The notes under the pieces are model-generated. The model worked only from the letters and a program-made list of their open reading frames with translations, did no database searches and was not told the origin of the DNA. DNA of 64,000 nucleotides from Nocardia speluncae NBRC 108251 (GTDB lineage: Bacteria; Actinomycetota; Actinomycetes; Mycobacteriales; Mycobacteriaceae), in NCBI RefSeq assembly GCF_001613245.1, contig NZ_BDBZ01000001.1, positions 558,001 to 622,000 of the forward strand, given 5' to 3'. Below, in pieces: positions 55,613 to 64,000 of the stretch (positions are counted from its first letter, which is position 1; each line of letters begins with the position of its first letter). Both the position numbers and the translations under genes were made by a program.

Positions 55613-55710
55613 ATCCGCAGCGTACGCGCGGCAGATAAGCTCCCGGCCGCGGCGGCGGTGGGCACATATGAGCCGATTCGGCGATAAGCCATGCAGGTAT
55701 GCCGCGGCGA

Positions 55711-56604
55711 TCACAATGCGCCGGGTGGCGCCGTGTTCCGGCGGTCGGCGAATCGATCGGCAAGCCGGGCCAGGATCGGCGAGCAGCCGGCGTCCAGCCG
55801 GCGCGCGGCCAGCCCGTCGCTGCGGGTGGGGCCACGGTTGACGATCAGTACCGTGCCGCCGCGGCGGGCGACGCGGTGGACGAAGCGCCGGCCGGACCAC
55901 ACCGTCAAACTCGAGCCCGCGACGAGGATCACCTCGGCCGTATCGACCAGTTCATAGGCGGCCGCCAGCCGCTCCGGCGGCACATTCTCGCCGAAGTAGA
56001 CGATGTCCGGCTTCAGCAGTCCGCCGCAGCGTGCGCAGTCCACCATGCGGAAACCGGCGATATCCTCGACCACCGCGTCCGCGTCCGGTGCGACCTCCAG
56101 GCCGGTCACCGAGGCGACCGCAAATCCGGGATTGACGCGTTCCAGCCGTTCGGCGAGCGCCATCCGGGAGATCCGGGCACCGCAGGCCAGGCACCGGACC
56201 TGTGCATAACTGCCGTGGAGGTCGATCACCCGCCGGCTTCCTGCTTTGGTGTGGAGCAGGTCGACATTCTGAGTGATCACACCGGCCACCACATTGCGGC
56301 GTTCGAGTGCGGCCAGCGCGCGATGCCCGTCGTTCGGCCGGGCCGCGTCCATATAACGCCAGCCCACGTGATTACGGGCCCAATACCGCCGGCGGAACTC
56401 CATGTCGCCCACGAACTGCTGGTAGGTCATCGGGTTGCGCGGCGGTGAGCCAGGCCCCCGATAATCCGGGATACCGCTGTCGGTGGAGATTCCGGCGCCG
56501 GTGAGTACGACCATGCGCCGGTCTCCGATCAGCGCGACCAGAGCATCGACTCCCTCCACGTCGCCTATCGTGCGATAGTCACTGAGCAGCGCCGCGTCGG
56601 ACAT
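55711..56604 (-). CDS. Sir2 family NAD-dependent protein deacylase (sirtuin)
   Basis: This 297-aa protein shows VVLTGAGISTDSGIPDYRGPG near residue 33 (NAD binding), ITQNVDLLHTKAG near residue 110, DLHGSYAQVRCLACG near residue 128 (catalytic His and first CxxC) and VDCARCGGLLKPDIVYFGENVP near residue 187 (second CxxC). AEVILVAGSSLTVWSGRRFV closes the Rossmann part. The Zn module and NAD site are complete, so it should be active. It is of the bacterial type lacking the typical Tyr/Arg succinyl-lysine pair at the usual place as far as I can judge. Likely targets are acyl-lysines of metabolic enzymes such as acyl-CoA synthetases; inference. Confidence 0.93.
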   Translation of the reverse strand: MSDAALLSDYRTIGDVEGVDALVALIGDRRMVVLTGAGISTDSGIPDYRGPGSPPRNPMTYQQFVGDMEFRRRYWARNHVGWRYMDAARPNDGHRALAALERRNVVAGVITQNVDLLHTKAGSRRVIDLHGSYAQVRCLACGARISRMALAERLERVNPGFAVASVTGLEVAPDADAVVEDIAGFRMVDCARCGGLLKPDIVYFGENVPPERLAAAYELVDTAEVILVAGSSLTVWSGRRFVHRVARRGGTVLIVNRGPTRSDGLAARRLDAGCSPILARLADRFADRRNTAPPGAL

Positions 56605-56706
56605 GCTTCCGAGAGTACGGATGTCCGGCCCGGCACCGTCACATCGCCCTTCCGGCAGCAGGGTGCTGCGTTCCAGCGGCGGGTCGGCGTGCGGGCCGGG
56701 CGGGCG

Positions 56707-56937
56707 TCAGGTCTGGAGACCGGCGAGTTTTCCTGCCTCCGCGTCGAGTCCGAGCATGGCCAGAAGGTTCTGGCAGTCGGCGGCATCGGTCGAGTGTCCG
56801 GCGACGATCCGGGCGGCGACGGCGCTGCGACGGGCGACCTCCGCCCGCTCGGCGCTGCGGATCTCGGCGAATTCGGCCAGTTCGGCCTCGGGTAGCTCGT
56901 GATCGACAGGGGTAGGGCGGCTGGATGTGCCAGGCAT
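56707..56937 (-). CDS. Small acidic helical hypothetical protein
   Basis: The ATG at 56935-56937 has an excellent AGGAG RBS six bases upstream and gives 76 aa. The sequence MPGTSSRPTPVDHELPEAELAEFAEIRSAERAEVARRSAVAARIVAG is acidic and helical, ending with QNLLAMLGLDAEAGKLAGL. No signal or membrane segment, and no family recognised. The strong RBS makes a real gene likely. It lies upstream of the sirtuin gene on the same strand, with about 100 bp between. Confidence 0.65.
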   Translation of the reverse strand: MPGTSSRPTPVDHELPEAELAEFAEIRSAERAEVARRSAVAARIVAGHSTDAADCQNLLAMLGLDAEAGKLAGLQT

Positions 56938-57370
56938 GGATCTCCTTCGAGGTTGATCGAAGCCTACGCTGCCTGCGGGGGCGGCACAGCTCAACCGGTA
57001 AACATCCGGCGCCACGCAGTGGGCGGTATTCCCAGGACCCGGGCTACCGCAGCGGCCCGGGCGGAACTTCCTCGAGAGCTGATATGGGAGTACGGTGCGG
57101 CGATACCCGGCGCCTCCACCGCGAAATTGCCGATTCCGGCGAGTGCCGATCGATTGCCGGATTCACCGCGGGAACCCGAAGCGGGGCGTGGAGGATTGCC
57201 GCCGGCGTCGTTCTGAAACCGGATTGTCTCCAGTACGCCTTTGTCGCTTCTGGGGCCCTTGTTTTATACGACATATCTCCTCTAAATTCACCCCCTGCAT
57301 GTTCACCGTTCTGGAATGCCCACGTTCCGCAGTCACGCGGTCGGGATTCCGTCCAGCGAGGAGGTCCCCG
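56938..57370. other. 433-bp intergenic region between divergent genes
   Basis: This region separates the small acidic protein gene (minus) from the MHYT gene (plus). Open frames here look non-coding. A promoter-like AT-rich patch, TTGTTTTATACGACATATCTCC at about 57257-57279, lies about 90 bp before the MHYT gene and is the only obvious regulatory element. Confidence 0.5.
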
Positions 57371-58141
57371 GTGGAAATCGACCACTTCAGCCATGGCTGG
57401 CTCACCCCCGTGGTCGCATACGTCATGTCGTTCACCGGGTCATTGCTAGGGCTACGGTGCATGAGCCGGGTGCGCAGCGGTTCGATTTTCGACGGCTGGC
57501 TCATCGCCGCCGCCGTCGCCATCGGCGGCACCGGAATCTGGGTTATGCATTTCATCGCCATGCTGGGATTCCGGATCGGCGGCTCGGCCATCAAATACGA
57601 CGTCCCTGTCACGCTGGCCAGTGCACTGATAGCAATGGTCGTCGTCTGGCTCGGGCTGTGCCTGGCCCAGCAGCGCAGCCTGGGCACCCGGGGTCTGCTG
57701 ATCGGCGGTGTGGTGACCGGTCTCGGCGTGGGTGCCATGCACTACGCCGGTATGTACGCCATGAAAACCGATGTGGAGATCGGATACGACTGGCCCACCG
57801 TAGCCCTGTCGATGATCATTGCGGTCCTCGCCGCGACCGCCGCACTGTGGTTCACCCTCAATGTGCGCGGCACCCTCGCCACCATCGGTGCCGCCCTGGC
57901 CATGGGTATGGCCGTGGCCGGAATGCACTACACCGGGATGTTCGCCATGCATATCGGCGATCAGCAGCACCATATGCCGCCGTCCGGCGCCGGGGCCGCC
58001 CAGCTGCTCACACCGCTCATCGTGAGTGTCAGCCTGGTGACCGTCGGCATGCTCTTCCATTTGGGGCTCACCGAGGTCGGCGGCACGACATCCCTCACCC
58101 GACGGCCGGCCACCGAGAACTACTGGCCCACCCGGGACTGA
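57371..58141 (+). CDS. MHYT-domain integral membrane sensor
   Basis: A GTG at 57371 with GAGGAGG upstream decides the start (256 aa). It has seven membrane helices and three MHYT-type motifs: WVMHFIAMLGFR near residue 57, GAMHYAGMYAMK near residue 120 and GMHYTGMFAMHIGD near residue 186, the His/Met-rich repeats thought to bind copper or sense O2, CO or NO. The usual cytosolic GGDEF/EAL or kinase output domain is absent, so it works as a stand-alone sensor or through a partner. The tail is short and polar. Ligand inferred from family. Confidence 0.93.
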   Translation: MEIDHFSHGWLTPVVAYVMSFTGSLLGLRCMSRVRSGSIFDGWLIAAAVAIGGTGIWVMHFIAMLGFRIGGSAIKYDVPVTLASALIAMVVVWLGLCLAQQRSLGTRGLLIGGVVTGLGVGAMHYAGMYAMKTDVEIGYDWPTVALSMIIAVLAATAALWFTLNVRGTLATIGAALAMGMAVAGMHYTGMFAMHIGDQQHHMPPSGAGAAQLLTPLIVSVSLVTVGMLFHLGLTEVGGTTSLTRRPATENYWPTRD

Positions 58142-58193
58142 GACTCCGCCGGTGGCCGAAGTGCGTCCCCGCGACGCCCACTAGGCTCGGGGC

Positions 58194-59264
58194 GTGCGGC
58201 AGCGGATCATCATGGATGTGGACACCGGCGTGGACGATTCCCTCGCCCTGCTGTATCTGCTCGCCAGCCCCGACGCCGAAATCGCCGGCATCGCCGCCAC
58301 CGCCGGAAACGTGCCCGCCGGCCGAGTCGCGATCAACAACCTGGCCTGGCTGGATCTGGCCGGCGCCCCGGATATCGAGGTGGCCCTCGGCGCGACCGAC
58401 CCGCTCGAGATACCGCTGCGCACCACCGAGGACACCCACGGACCGCAGGGCGTCGGCTATGCCGAACTCCCCGCCCCCACCCGGCAGATCTCCGATCGCA
58501 GCGCAGCGCAGATGTGGGTCGATCTGGCGCGAGCGCACCCCGGGGAACTACTCGGCCTGTGCACGGGACCGCTCACCAACCTCGCCCTCGCGCTCCGCAT
58601 CGAACCCGAGCTCCCGCGGCTACTGCGCCGCCTGGTGATCATGGGCGGGGCGTTCAACCATCCGGGCAACACCACCCCCACCAACGAGTGGAATATCCAC
58701 GTCGATCCCGAAGCCGCGAAAATCGTCTTCGACGCTTTCGCCGCCGCGCCGGCGCACCGGCGTCCCGTAGTGTGCGCTCTCGACATCACCGAAACCATCG
58801 AGATGCGGCCCGCGCATCTCACCCGGTTGGCGAGCCGGGCCGCAAGCTTCCCGATCGAAACGGTATCGCCGGAAGATCCGCCCTCGGCGCGGTCGGCCGC
58901 GAGCAATCCGCTCATCCGCCACATCACCGACGCTGTCCGCTTCTATTTCGATTTCCACCACGGCTACGACCTCGGCTATCTGGCCCATATGCACGATCCG
59001 TTCGCGGCTGCCGTGGCCCTGGACCCCGGCCTCGCCCGGACCCGGCCCGCGACGGTGGACGTGGAGCTCGCCGGCACCCTCACCCGCGCCACCACCGTCG
59101 CCGACTGGGCGGGAATGTGGGGGCGCCCGCCCAACGCCGATATCGTCGTCGCCACCGACCCCGACCGCTTTTTCGACCGGCTCATCACCCGGATCGGCGA
59201 CTACGCTCGCGCGCGGTACCCCGCAACCGCCGGCGAACAAACACTCACCGCCGAATCGAGCTGA
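58194..59264 (+). CDS. Nucleoside hydrolase (IunH/RihA type)
   Basis: This 356-aa protein with a GTG start has the calcium-binding signature RIIMDVDTGVDDSLALLYLL at the N-terminus. It also has AGIAATAGNVPAGRVAINNLAWLDL near residue 32, LLGLCTGPLTNLALAL near residue 120 and LVIMGGAFNHPGNTTPTNEWNIHVDPEAAKIVF near residues 150-182 (loop and Asn residues for ribose). It hydrolyses the N-glycosidic bond of ribonucleosides for purine/pyrimidine salvage; base specificity is not readable. It is followed 47 bp later by the amidohydrolase gene. Confidence 0.94.
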   Translation: MRQRIIMDVDTGVDDSLALLYLLASPDAEIAGIAATAGNVPAGRVAINNLAWLDLAGAPDIEVALGATDPLEIPLRTTEDTHGPQGVGYAELPAPTRQISDRSAAQMWVDLARAHPGELLGLCTGPLTNLALALRIEPELPRLLRRLVIMGGAFNHPGNTTPTNEWNIHVDPEAAKIVFDAFAAAPAHRRPVVCALDITETIEMRPAHLTRLASRAASFPIETVSPEDPPSARSAASNPLIRHITDAVRFYFDFHHGYDLGYLAHMHDPFAAAVALDPGLARTRPATVDVELAGTLTRATTVADWAGMWGRPPNADIVVATDPDRFFDRLITRIGDYARARYPATAGEQTLTAESS

Positions 59265-59311
59265 CCCGGCCCACACGAAAGCACCCACCCCGACCTGAGG
59301 AGAACCAGCCA

Positions 59312-60211
59312 GTGACCACACCCGGTGGCTCCGAGATCCCGGAGGACGCGGCGTATCTGGCGCAGTTCCGGCAGCGACTCGACCTGCCCGGACTGATCGA
59401 TGTGCACACCCATTTCATGCCGCACCGGGTGATGCGCAAGGTCTGGGCCTATTTCGATTCGGCCGGGCCACTTATCGGACGCCCGTGGCCGATCACCTAC
59501 CGGGACGAGGAACCTGTCCGGCTCGAAGCACTACGCCGATTCGGGATCCGGGCGTTCACGGCCCTGGTGTACCCGCACCGCCCGGATATGGCGGCCTGGC
59601 TCAACGACTGGACGGCGAAATTCGCCGCCGAGGTCCCGGAATGCCTCCATACGGCGACGTTCTATCCCGAACCGGCCGCAGCCGAATACGTGCCGGCCGC
59701 ACTGGAACAGGGCGCGCAGGTCTTCAAGGCACATATCCAGGTCGGTGCCTACGACCCCCGCGACCCCATGCTGGAACCGGTGTGGGGGGCACTCAGCGAT
59801 GCGCAGGTACCGACGGTCATCCATTGCGGTTCAGGACCCGCACCCGGTACGTTCACCGGCCCCGAACCGATCACCGAGGTACTGCACCGTTTCCCGCGGT
59901 TACCGCTGATCGTGGCACATATGGGTATGCCGGAATATCGCGAGTTCCTCGATCTGGCCGACCGCTATTCCGGTGTCCACCTCGATACCACCATGGCCTT
60001 CACCGATTTCGCGGAGGACGGTAGCCCGTTCCCGCCGGACGCCCGGAAGCGGCTGGCCGATTACGGCGACCGGATCATGTTCGGCAGCGATTTCCCGAAT
60101 ATCCCCTACCCGTACCGCCACGCCGTGCAGGCACTGGAGCGGCTCGACCTCGGCGACGACTGGCTGCGCGCAGTCTGCTACCGCACGGCCACAAAGCTTT
60201 TCGCGCTGTGA
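59312..60211 (+). CDS. Amidohydrolase family protein (amidohydrolase 2 type)
   Basis: The GTG at 59312 with AGGAG upstream (CTGAGGAG) gives 299 aa. It is a metal-dependent TIM barrel: LIDVHTHFMPHRVM near residue 30 carries the HxH, VIHCGSGPAPGTF near residue 170 and VAHMGMPEYREFLDLADRY near residue 200 the other metal His, and RIMFGSDFPNIPYP near residue 253 the catalytic Asp. It is close to amidohydrolase_2/ACMSD-type decarboxylases or hydrolases. Probably in an operon with the nucleoside hydrolase; the substrate is unknown. Confidence 0.92.
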   Translation: MTTPGGSEIPEDAAYLAQFRQRLDLPGLIDVHTHFMPHRVMRKVWAYFDSAGPLIGRPWPITYRDEEPVRLEALRRFGIRAFTALVYPHRPDMAAWLNDWTAKFAAEVPECLHTATFYPEPAAAEYVPAALEQGAQVFKAHIQVGAYDPRDPMLEPVWGALSDAQVPTVIHCGSGPAPGTFTGPEPITEVLHRFPRLPLIVAHMGMPEYREFLDLADRYSGVHLDTTMAFTDFAEDGSPFPPDARKRLADYGDRIMFGSDFPNIPYPYRHAVQALERLDLGDDWLRAVCYRTATKLFAL

Positions 60212-60217
60212 GGTCGG

Positions 60218-60234
60218 GCCGGAGGAATTCCGGC
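60218..60234. terminator. Short hairpin between convergent genes
   Basis: GCCGGA (60218-60223) and TCCGGC (60229-60234) around GGAAT form a 6-bp hairpin between the amidohydrolase stop at 60211 and the meaB stop at 60262. It is a weak candidate terminator. Confidence 0.35.
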
Positions 60235-60261
60235 AGTACTATGCACCGCCGGAGTCCCCGG

Positions 60262-61254
60262 TCAGCTGTCGAACGCGTCCAGTAGCCGTTCCGCGGCGAG
60301 CGCCGCGGTGAGCGCGCCCGTGCGCACCTGCGATTCCACGTCCCCGCGGATCGATTTCACATTCGGGTTGTCGGCCAGCCGGCGCATCAGTTGATCGTGC
60401 ACCATGGTCCAGGTCCAGTCGACCTGCTGCCGGCGCCGTTTCTCGGCGAATTCCCCCGCCTCGGTGAGCACCCGGCGATGGTCCAGCACGGTCTGCCAGA
60501 ACGTGTCCAGCCCCGTGCCCTCCAGGCCGCTCATGGTGAGTACCGGTGGTTTCCACAGCGCATCGTGCGGATGGATGAGCCGCAGCGCACCGGACAGTTC
60601 CCGGGCCGCGCCCTTGGCTTCGAGCTCGTGTTTACCGTCGGCCTTGTTCACCGCGACCAGATCGGCCAGCTCCAGCACACCCTTCTTGATGCCCTGCAAC
60701 TGGTCACCGGTACGTGCCAGGGTGAGGAAGCAGAACACGTCGACCATATTCGCCACCGTCACCTCGGACTGGCCGACACCGACGGTTTCCACCAGGATCA
60801 CGTCGTAACCGGCCGCCTCGAGCAGCGCAATGGTCTCCCGGGTGGCCTTGGCGACCCCGCCGAGTGTCCCAGCGGTCGGCGAGGGCCGGATAAAGGCGTT
60901 CGCCTCCAGCGACAGCCGCGCCATCCGAGTCTTGTCACCCAGGATCGACCCGCCGGTACGGGTGGACGAGGGATCCACCGCGAGCACCGCGACCCGGTGG
61001 CCCTGCTGGATCAGGCTCATCCCCAGCCCATCGATGAAGGTGGACTTGCCCACCCCGGGCACGCCGGTGATCCCGACTCGGTTCGACAGGGCCGCACCGG
61101 GTTCCGGGGTCAGTTTCAGCAGGAGCTGCTGGGCCTGCTCCCGATGGTCGGTCCGGGTGGATTCGACCAGGGTGATCGCCCGGGCGAGGGCGGCCCGCTC
61201 ACCGGAGCGGACCGCCTGCGCGAGCACGTCGATGTCGATGGCGCGCGCGTTCAT
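60262..61254 (-). CDS. meaB: Methylmalonyl-CoA mutase-associated GTPase MeaB
   Basis: MeaB is a G3E GTPase chaperone that loads and protects the B12 cofactor of methylmalonyl-CoA mutase. 330 aa; P-loop GVPGVGKST at residues 64-72, a switch region with [24 protein letters not shown] near residue 88, [21 protein letters not shown] near residue 150 (Walker B region) and [14 protein letters not shown] near residue 198 (NKxD base specificity). The ATG overlaps the mutB stop, so mutA-mutB-meaB form one unit. Confidence 0.97.
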   Translation of the reverse strand: MNARAIDIDVLAQAVRSGERAALARAITLVESTRTDHREQAQQLLLKLTPEPGAALSNRVGITGVPGVGKSTFIDGLGMSLIQQGHRVAVLAVDPSSTRTGGSILGDKTRMARLSLEANAFIRPSPTAGTLGGVAKATRETIALLEAAGYDVILVETVGVGQSEVTVANMVDVFCFLTLARTGDQLQGIKKGVLELADLVAVNKADGKHELEAKGAARELSGALRLIHPHDALWKPPVLTMSGLEGTGLDTFWQTVLDHRRVLTEAGEFAEKRRRQQVDWTWTMVHDQLMRRLADNPNVKSIRGDVESQVRTGALTAALAAERLLDAFDS

Positions 61255-63536
61255 TCTTGCGTATTCGCCTCGATATCGGTTGTGCCGGAACCGAGCTCGT
61301 GTCCGAGTGCGGCGCCGAGCTTACGCAGCAGGTCGATCGCGGCGTCCGCGATCACCGTGCCCGGCGGGAAGATCGCCGCGGCGCCCGCCTCGTAGAGCTC
61401 GTCGAAGTCACCGGGCGGGATGACCCCGCCGACGATGACCATGATGTCGGGCCGGCCGGCATCCGCCAGCGCGTGGCGCAGGGCAGGAACCAGCGTGAGG
61501 TGGCCGGCCGCCAGCGAGGACACGCCGACGACGTGCACATCGTTGTCCGCGGCCTGGCGGGCCACCTCTTCGGGGGTCTGGAACAGCGGGCCCACATCGA
61601 CGTCGAAGCCGAGATCGGCGAAGGCAGTGGCGATCACCTTCTGGCCGCGATCGTGACCGTCCTGGCCCATCTTCGCGACCAGGATCCGGGGACGCCGCCC
61701 CTCGGCCTCGGCGAATTCCTCCACCAGTTCCCCGGCGGTGCTGATGTTGGTGACCTTGCCGGCTTCGTCGCGGTACACACCGGACAGGGTACGGATCTCG
61801 GCCTGATGCCGGCCGTAGACCTTTTCCAGCGCGTCGGAGATCTCGCCGACGGTCGCCTTCGCCCGCGCGGCGTCGATGGCCAGTGCCAGCAGGTTGTTCT
61901 CCATCCCGCCTTCGGACGACGCGGCGGCCCTGGACAATTCGGCCAGCGCCCGCTCCACCGCCGCCTGGTCGCGATCGGCGCGCAAGTGCCGGAGCTTCTC
62001 GAGCTGTTCGGCCCGCACCCGCGAGTTCTCGACCTTGAGGACCTCGACCTCGTGGTCCTCGGCGACCTGGTACTTGTTGACACCGATCACCGGCTGCTGG
62101 CCGGTATCGATGCGGGCCTGGGTCCGGGCCGCGGCTTCCTCGATCCGCAGCTTCGGAATGCCCTCACCGATGGCCTGCGCCATCCCGCCGTGCGCCTCCA
62201 CCTCGGCGATATGCGCGCGAGCGCGGTCGGCCAGCTGATGGGTCAGCCATTCGACGTAGTAGGAGCCACCCCACGGGTCGATCGGGCGGGTGGTGTTGGA
62301 CTCCTGCTGGATGAGCAGCTGGGTGTTGCGGGCGATACGGGCCGAGAAATCGGTCGGCAGCGCAAGCGCCTCATCGAGGGCGTTGGTGTGCAACGACTGG
62401 GTGTGGCCCTGGGTCGCCGCCATCGCCTCGATACAGGTCCGCGCGACATTGTTGTAGGCGTCCTGCGCGGTCAGCGACCAGCCCGAGGTCTGCGAATGGG
62501 TGCGCAGCGACAGCGATTTCGGGTTCTTCGGATCGAACTTCGCGACGAGTTCGCTCCACAACAGCCGGCCCGCGCGCAGCTTGGCGACCTCCATGAAGAA
62601 ATTCATGCCGATGGCCCAGAAGAATGACAGCCGGGGCGCGAATTTGTCGATCTCCATTCCCGCGTCGATACCTGCCCGCAGGTATTCCACACCGTCGGCG
62701 AGGGTATAGGCGAGCTCGAGATCGGCGGTCGCGCCGGCTTCCTGGATGTGGTAGCCGGAAATGGAGATGGAATTGAACTTCGGCATCTTCGCGCTGGTGT
62801 AGGCGAAGATATCGGAGATGATCCGCATCGACGGTTTCGGCGGGTAGATATAGGTGTTGCGGACCATGAACTCTTTCAGAATATCGTTCTGAATCGTTCC
62901 GGCCAGCTGTTCGGGCGCTACCCCCTGTTCCTCGGCCGCCACCACGTACAGCGCCAGGATCGGCAACACCGCGCCGTTCATCGTCATCGAGACGCTGACC
63001 TGGTCGAGCGGGATCTGGTCGAAGAGCTGGCGCATATCGAGGATGGAATCGATGGCCACGCCCGCCATGCCGACATCGCCCTGCACCCGCGGATGGTCGG
63101 AGTCGTACCCCCGGTGGGTGGCCAGGTCGAATGCCACCGACAGACCCTTCTGACCGGACTGCAGGTTACGGCGGTAGAAGGCGTTGGAATCGGCCGCGGT
63201 GGAGAAACCCGCGTACTGGCGGACGGTCCACGGCTGATTCACGTACATCGTGGGATACGGTCCGCGCACGAACGGTGCAATACCGGGAACGCTGTCGAGC
63301 GGGAAACCCGCCGCGGCGACAGCGTCCCGGTCGGCCTTGGTGAACACCGGTGGCACATCGATCCCTTCGGGGGTCGACCACACCAGTTGTTCGGGGGCAT
63401 AGTTGTTCGCCGTGGCCGACTCCTGGACGAAGGCATCACGTGCGCTCTCGTCGGCCGCGGCAGGGGTCACCCCCGGCTCGGTGAGCGGTACATCGGCGAA
63501 ACTGCCGACCACCTGCTCGATTCGCTGAGTCGTCAT
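61251..63536 (-). CDS. mutB: Methylmalonyl-CoA mutase large subunit (catalytic, B12-binding)
   Basis: The large subunit rearranges (R)-methylmalonyl-CoA to succinyl-CoA with adenosylcobalamin. 761 aa, ATG start overlapping the mutA stop by one base. The N-terminal TIM barrel shows [63 protein letters not shown] near residues 100-160 (substrate Tyr and Arg). The C-terminal B12 domain is [33 protein letters not shown] near residues 630-660, with the cobalt-ligand His in DGHDRG, and [14 protein letters not shown]. It is coupled to meaB downstream. Confidence 0.98.
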   Translation of the reverse strand: MTTQRIEQVVGSFADVPLTEPGVTPAAADESARDAFVQESATANNYAPEQLVWSTPEGIDVPPVFTKADRDAVAAAGFPLDSVPGIAPFVRGPYPTMYVNQPWTVRQYAGFSTAADSNAFYRRNLQSGQKGLSVAFDLATHRGYDSDHPRVQGDVGMAGVAIDSILDMRQLFDQIPLDQVSVSMTMNGAVLPILALYVVAAEEQGVAPEQLAGTIQNDILKEFMVRNTYIYPPKPSMRIISDIFAYTSAKMPKFNSISISGYHIQEAGATADLELAYTLADGVEYLRAGIDAGMEIDKFAPRLSFFWAIGMNFFMEVAKLRAGRLLWSELVAKFDPKNPKSLSLRTHSQTSGWSLTAQDAYNNVARTCIEAMAATQGHTQSLHTNALDEALALPTDFSARIARNTQLLIQQESNTTRPIDPWGGSYYVEWLTHQLADRARAHIAEVEAHGGMAQAIGEGIPKLRIEEAAARTQARIDTGQQPVIGVNKYQVAEDHEVEVLKVENSRVRAEQLEKLRHLRADRDQAAVERALAELSRAAASSEGGMENNLLALAIDAARAKATVGEISDALEKVYGRHQAEIRTLSGVYRDEAGKVTNISTAGELVEEFAEAEGRRPRILVAKMGQDGHDRGQKVIATAFADLGFDVDVGPLFQTPEEVARQAADNDVHVVGVSSLAAGHLTLVPALRHALADAGRPDIMVIVGGVIPPGDFDELYEAGAAAIFPPGTVIADAAIDLLRKLGAALGHELGSGTTDIEANTQE

Positions 63537-64000
63537 CAGGCTCCCACCTTCTCCAGCAGGGCAGTCAGGGCGGTGACCGCGTCGATCCGGGCAGCCAGGA
63601 ACCCGTCCGGACGGCGGGCCTGCTCGATACCGGCCACGGCCTTCTCCGGCCCGGCCAGCAGTACGGTTTCGACACCGGCGCCGCGTAGTTGTTCCACCGC
63701 GCCCGCGGCATCCGTGCCGTACCGCGCGTCGGTGCCGCAGAGCACCGCGATCTTCGCGCCGGATTCCTGTGCCGCCGCGGCAATCTCACCGTCGGCCAGG
63801 GGACCCGGGTTGACGGATTCGATCCCACCGGAAGCCAGCAGGTTGGCGATGAAGGTGACCCGCACATTGTGCTCGGCCACTGTGCCCAGCGGCACCAGCA
63901 GCGCCTGCGGGCGGGTGCCGTGCGCCGCCAGGTAGGTATCCGAACGATCGCGCAGCGTTTCGAACGCGGCGCCGTAGCGCTGTCCCGGTCCGGCCGTCAG
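63536..64000 (-). CDS. mutA: Methylmalonyl-CoA mutase small subunit, 5' end outside window
   Basis: The C-terminal 154 residues are in the window, frame open to the right edge. They read [90 protein letters not shown], i.e. the B12-like domain of the small subunit, which lacks the cobalt-ligand His motif seen in mutB, as usual for MutA. It makes a heterodimer with MutB. The stop (63536-63538) overlaps the mutB start. Confidence 0.95.
   Translation of the reverse strand: MTAGPGQRYGAAFETLRDRSDTYLAAHGTRPQALLVPLGTVAEHNVRVTFIANLLASGGIESVNPGPLADGEIAAAAQESGAKIAVLCGTDARYGTDAAGAVEQLRGAGVETVLLAGPEKAVAGIEQARRPDGFLAARIDAVTALTALLEKVGA

Noticed and set aside
56599..56623. GGACAT/ATGTCC inverted repeat at the sirtuin start as another GACANNTGTC-type site
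   Set aside because: Spacer of about 16 bp and no shared flanks with the 4327/11523 motif.

Overview
The window is about 64 kb of high-GC, densely packed DNA from a mycolic-acid actinomycete. Nocardia, or a close relative in Mycobacteriales, is the best guess. The signs are mshC (mycothiol), an Lsr2-like nucleoid protein, an antigen-85-type secreted esterase, an MMPL transporter, an MTB12-like lipoprotein, F420/LLM enzymes, and IdeR-like and KstR-like operator sequences. The block mshC ... uppP ... lppL-like, DUF5703, pyrD ... YbhB, M20 peptidase follows, as I recall it, the M. tuberculosis Rv2130c-Rv2141c order, with extra genes inserted in two places. No rRNA, tRNA, CRISPR array, prophage or insertion sequence was recognised.

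Layout. 1-3.6 kb (minus strand): a prenyltransferase-repeat-like protein (cut by the window edge), a methyltransferase and a GT4 glycosyltransferase with overlapping ends, then an LLM oxidoreductase. 3.7-8.2 kb: a carboxymuconolactone-decarboxylase-like gene divergent from a ferredoxin / NTF2-like / unknown 419-aa protein / FadD19-like acyl-CoA ligase operon, with a KstR-like palindrome between them. This looks like a catabolic module for a steroid-like or related acid. 8.4-12.8 kb: a WYL regulator, DinB and VOC proteins, an O-methyltransferase-like gene and two TetR regulators. 13-17.6 kb (minus): mshC, SCO1664-type and DUF3090 genes, a histidine phosphatase and uppP. 18-22.2 kb: an aldo/keto reductase and an iron-regulated heme-type importer, hmuTUV. 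22.3-25.4 kb (minus): an MMPL transporter, a lipoprotein and a small conserved protein. 25.5-27.9 kb: lppL-like propeller lipoprotein, DUF5703, pyrD. 27.9-33 kb: an insert holding an unknown small gene, a PfkB-fold protein that has lost the catalytic Asp motif and carries a long N-terminal extension, a stand-alone GTP cyclohydrolase II and a FadD15-like ligase. 33-35 kb: YbhB and an M20 peptidase.

35-39.3 kb: an XRE/DUF5753 regulator, a flavin split-barrel protein and two tandem DUF574 methyltransferases, a WhiJ/AbaA-like group. 39.4-43.1 kb: Lsr2-like protein, epoxide-hydrolase-like enzyme, and a MarR-DHA2 efflux pair. 43-48.6 kb: a secreted lipase, small membrane proteins, an SRPBCC protein, a zinc-ribbon protein and a mycolyltransferase-like esterase. 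48.9-50.3 kb: gnd, ending in a perfect terminator hairpin. 50.4-51.75 kb is a scar: a C-terminal remnant of a possible DUF2236 protein abuts a frameshifted TetR remnant. 51.8-60.2 kb: a Mo-bis-PGD oxidoreductase, a Gfo/Idh/MocA enzyme, a YjbQ protein, a sirtuin, a MHYT membrane sensor, a nucleoside hydrolase and an amidohydrolase. 60.3-64 kb (minus): mutA-mutB-meaB, the methylmalonyl-CoA mutase operon, running off the right edge.

The best candidates for something undescribed are the pseudo-PfkB/GTP cyclohydrolase II pair, a family of ~78-bp dispersed repeats around the aldo/keto reductase gene, and the shared AGACACATGTCC motif linking a TetR gene to the catabolic promoter region.
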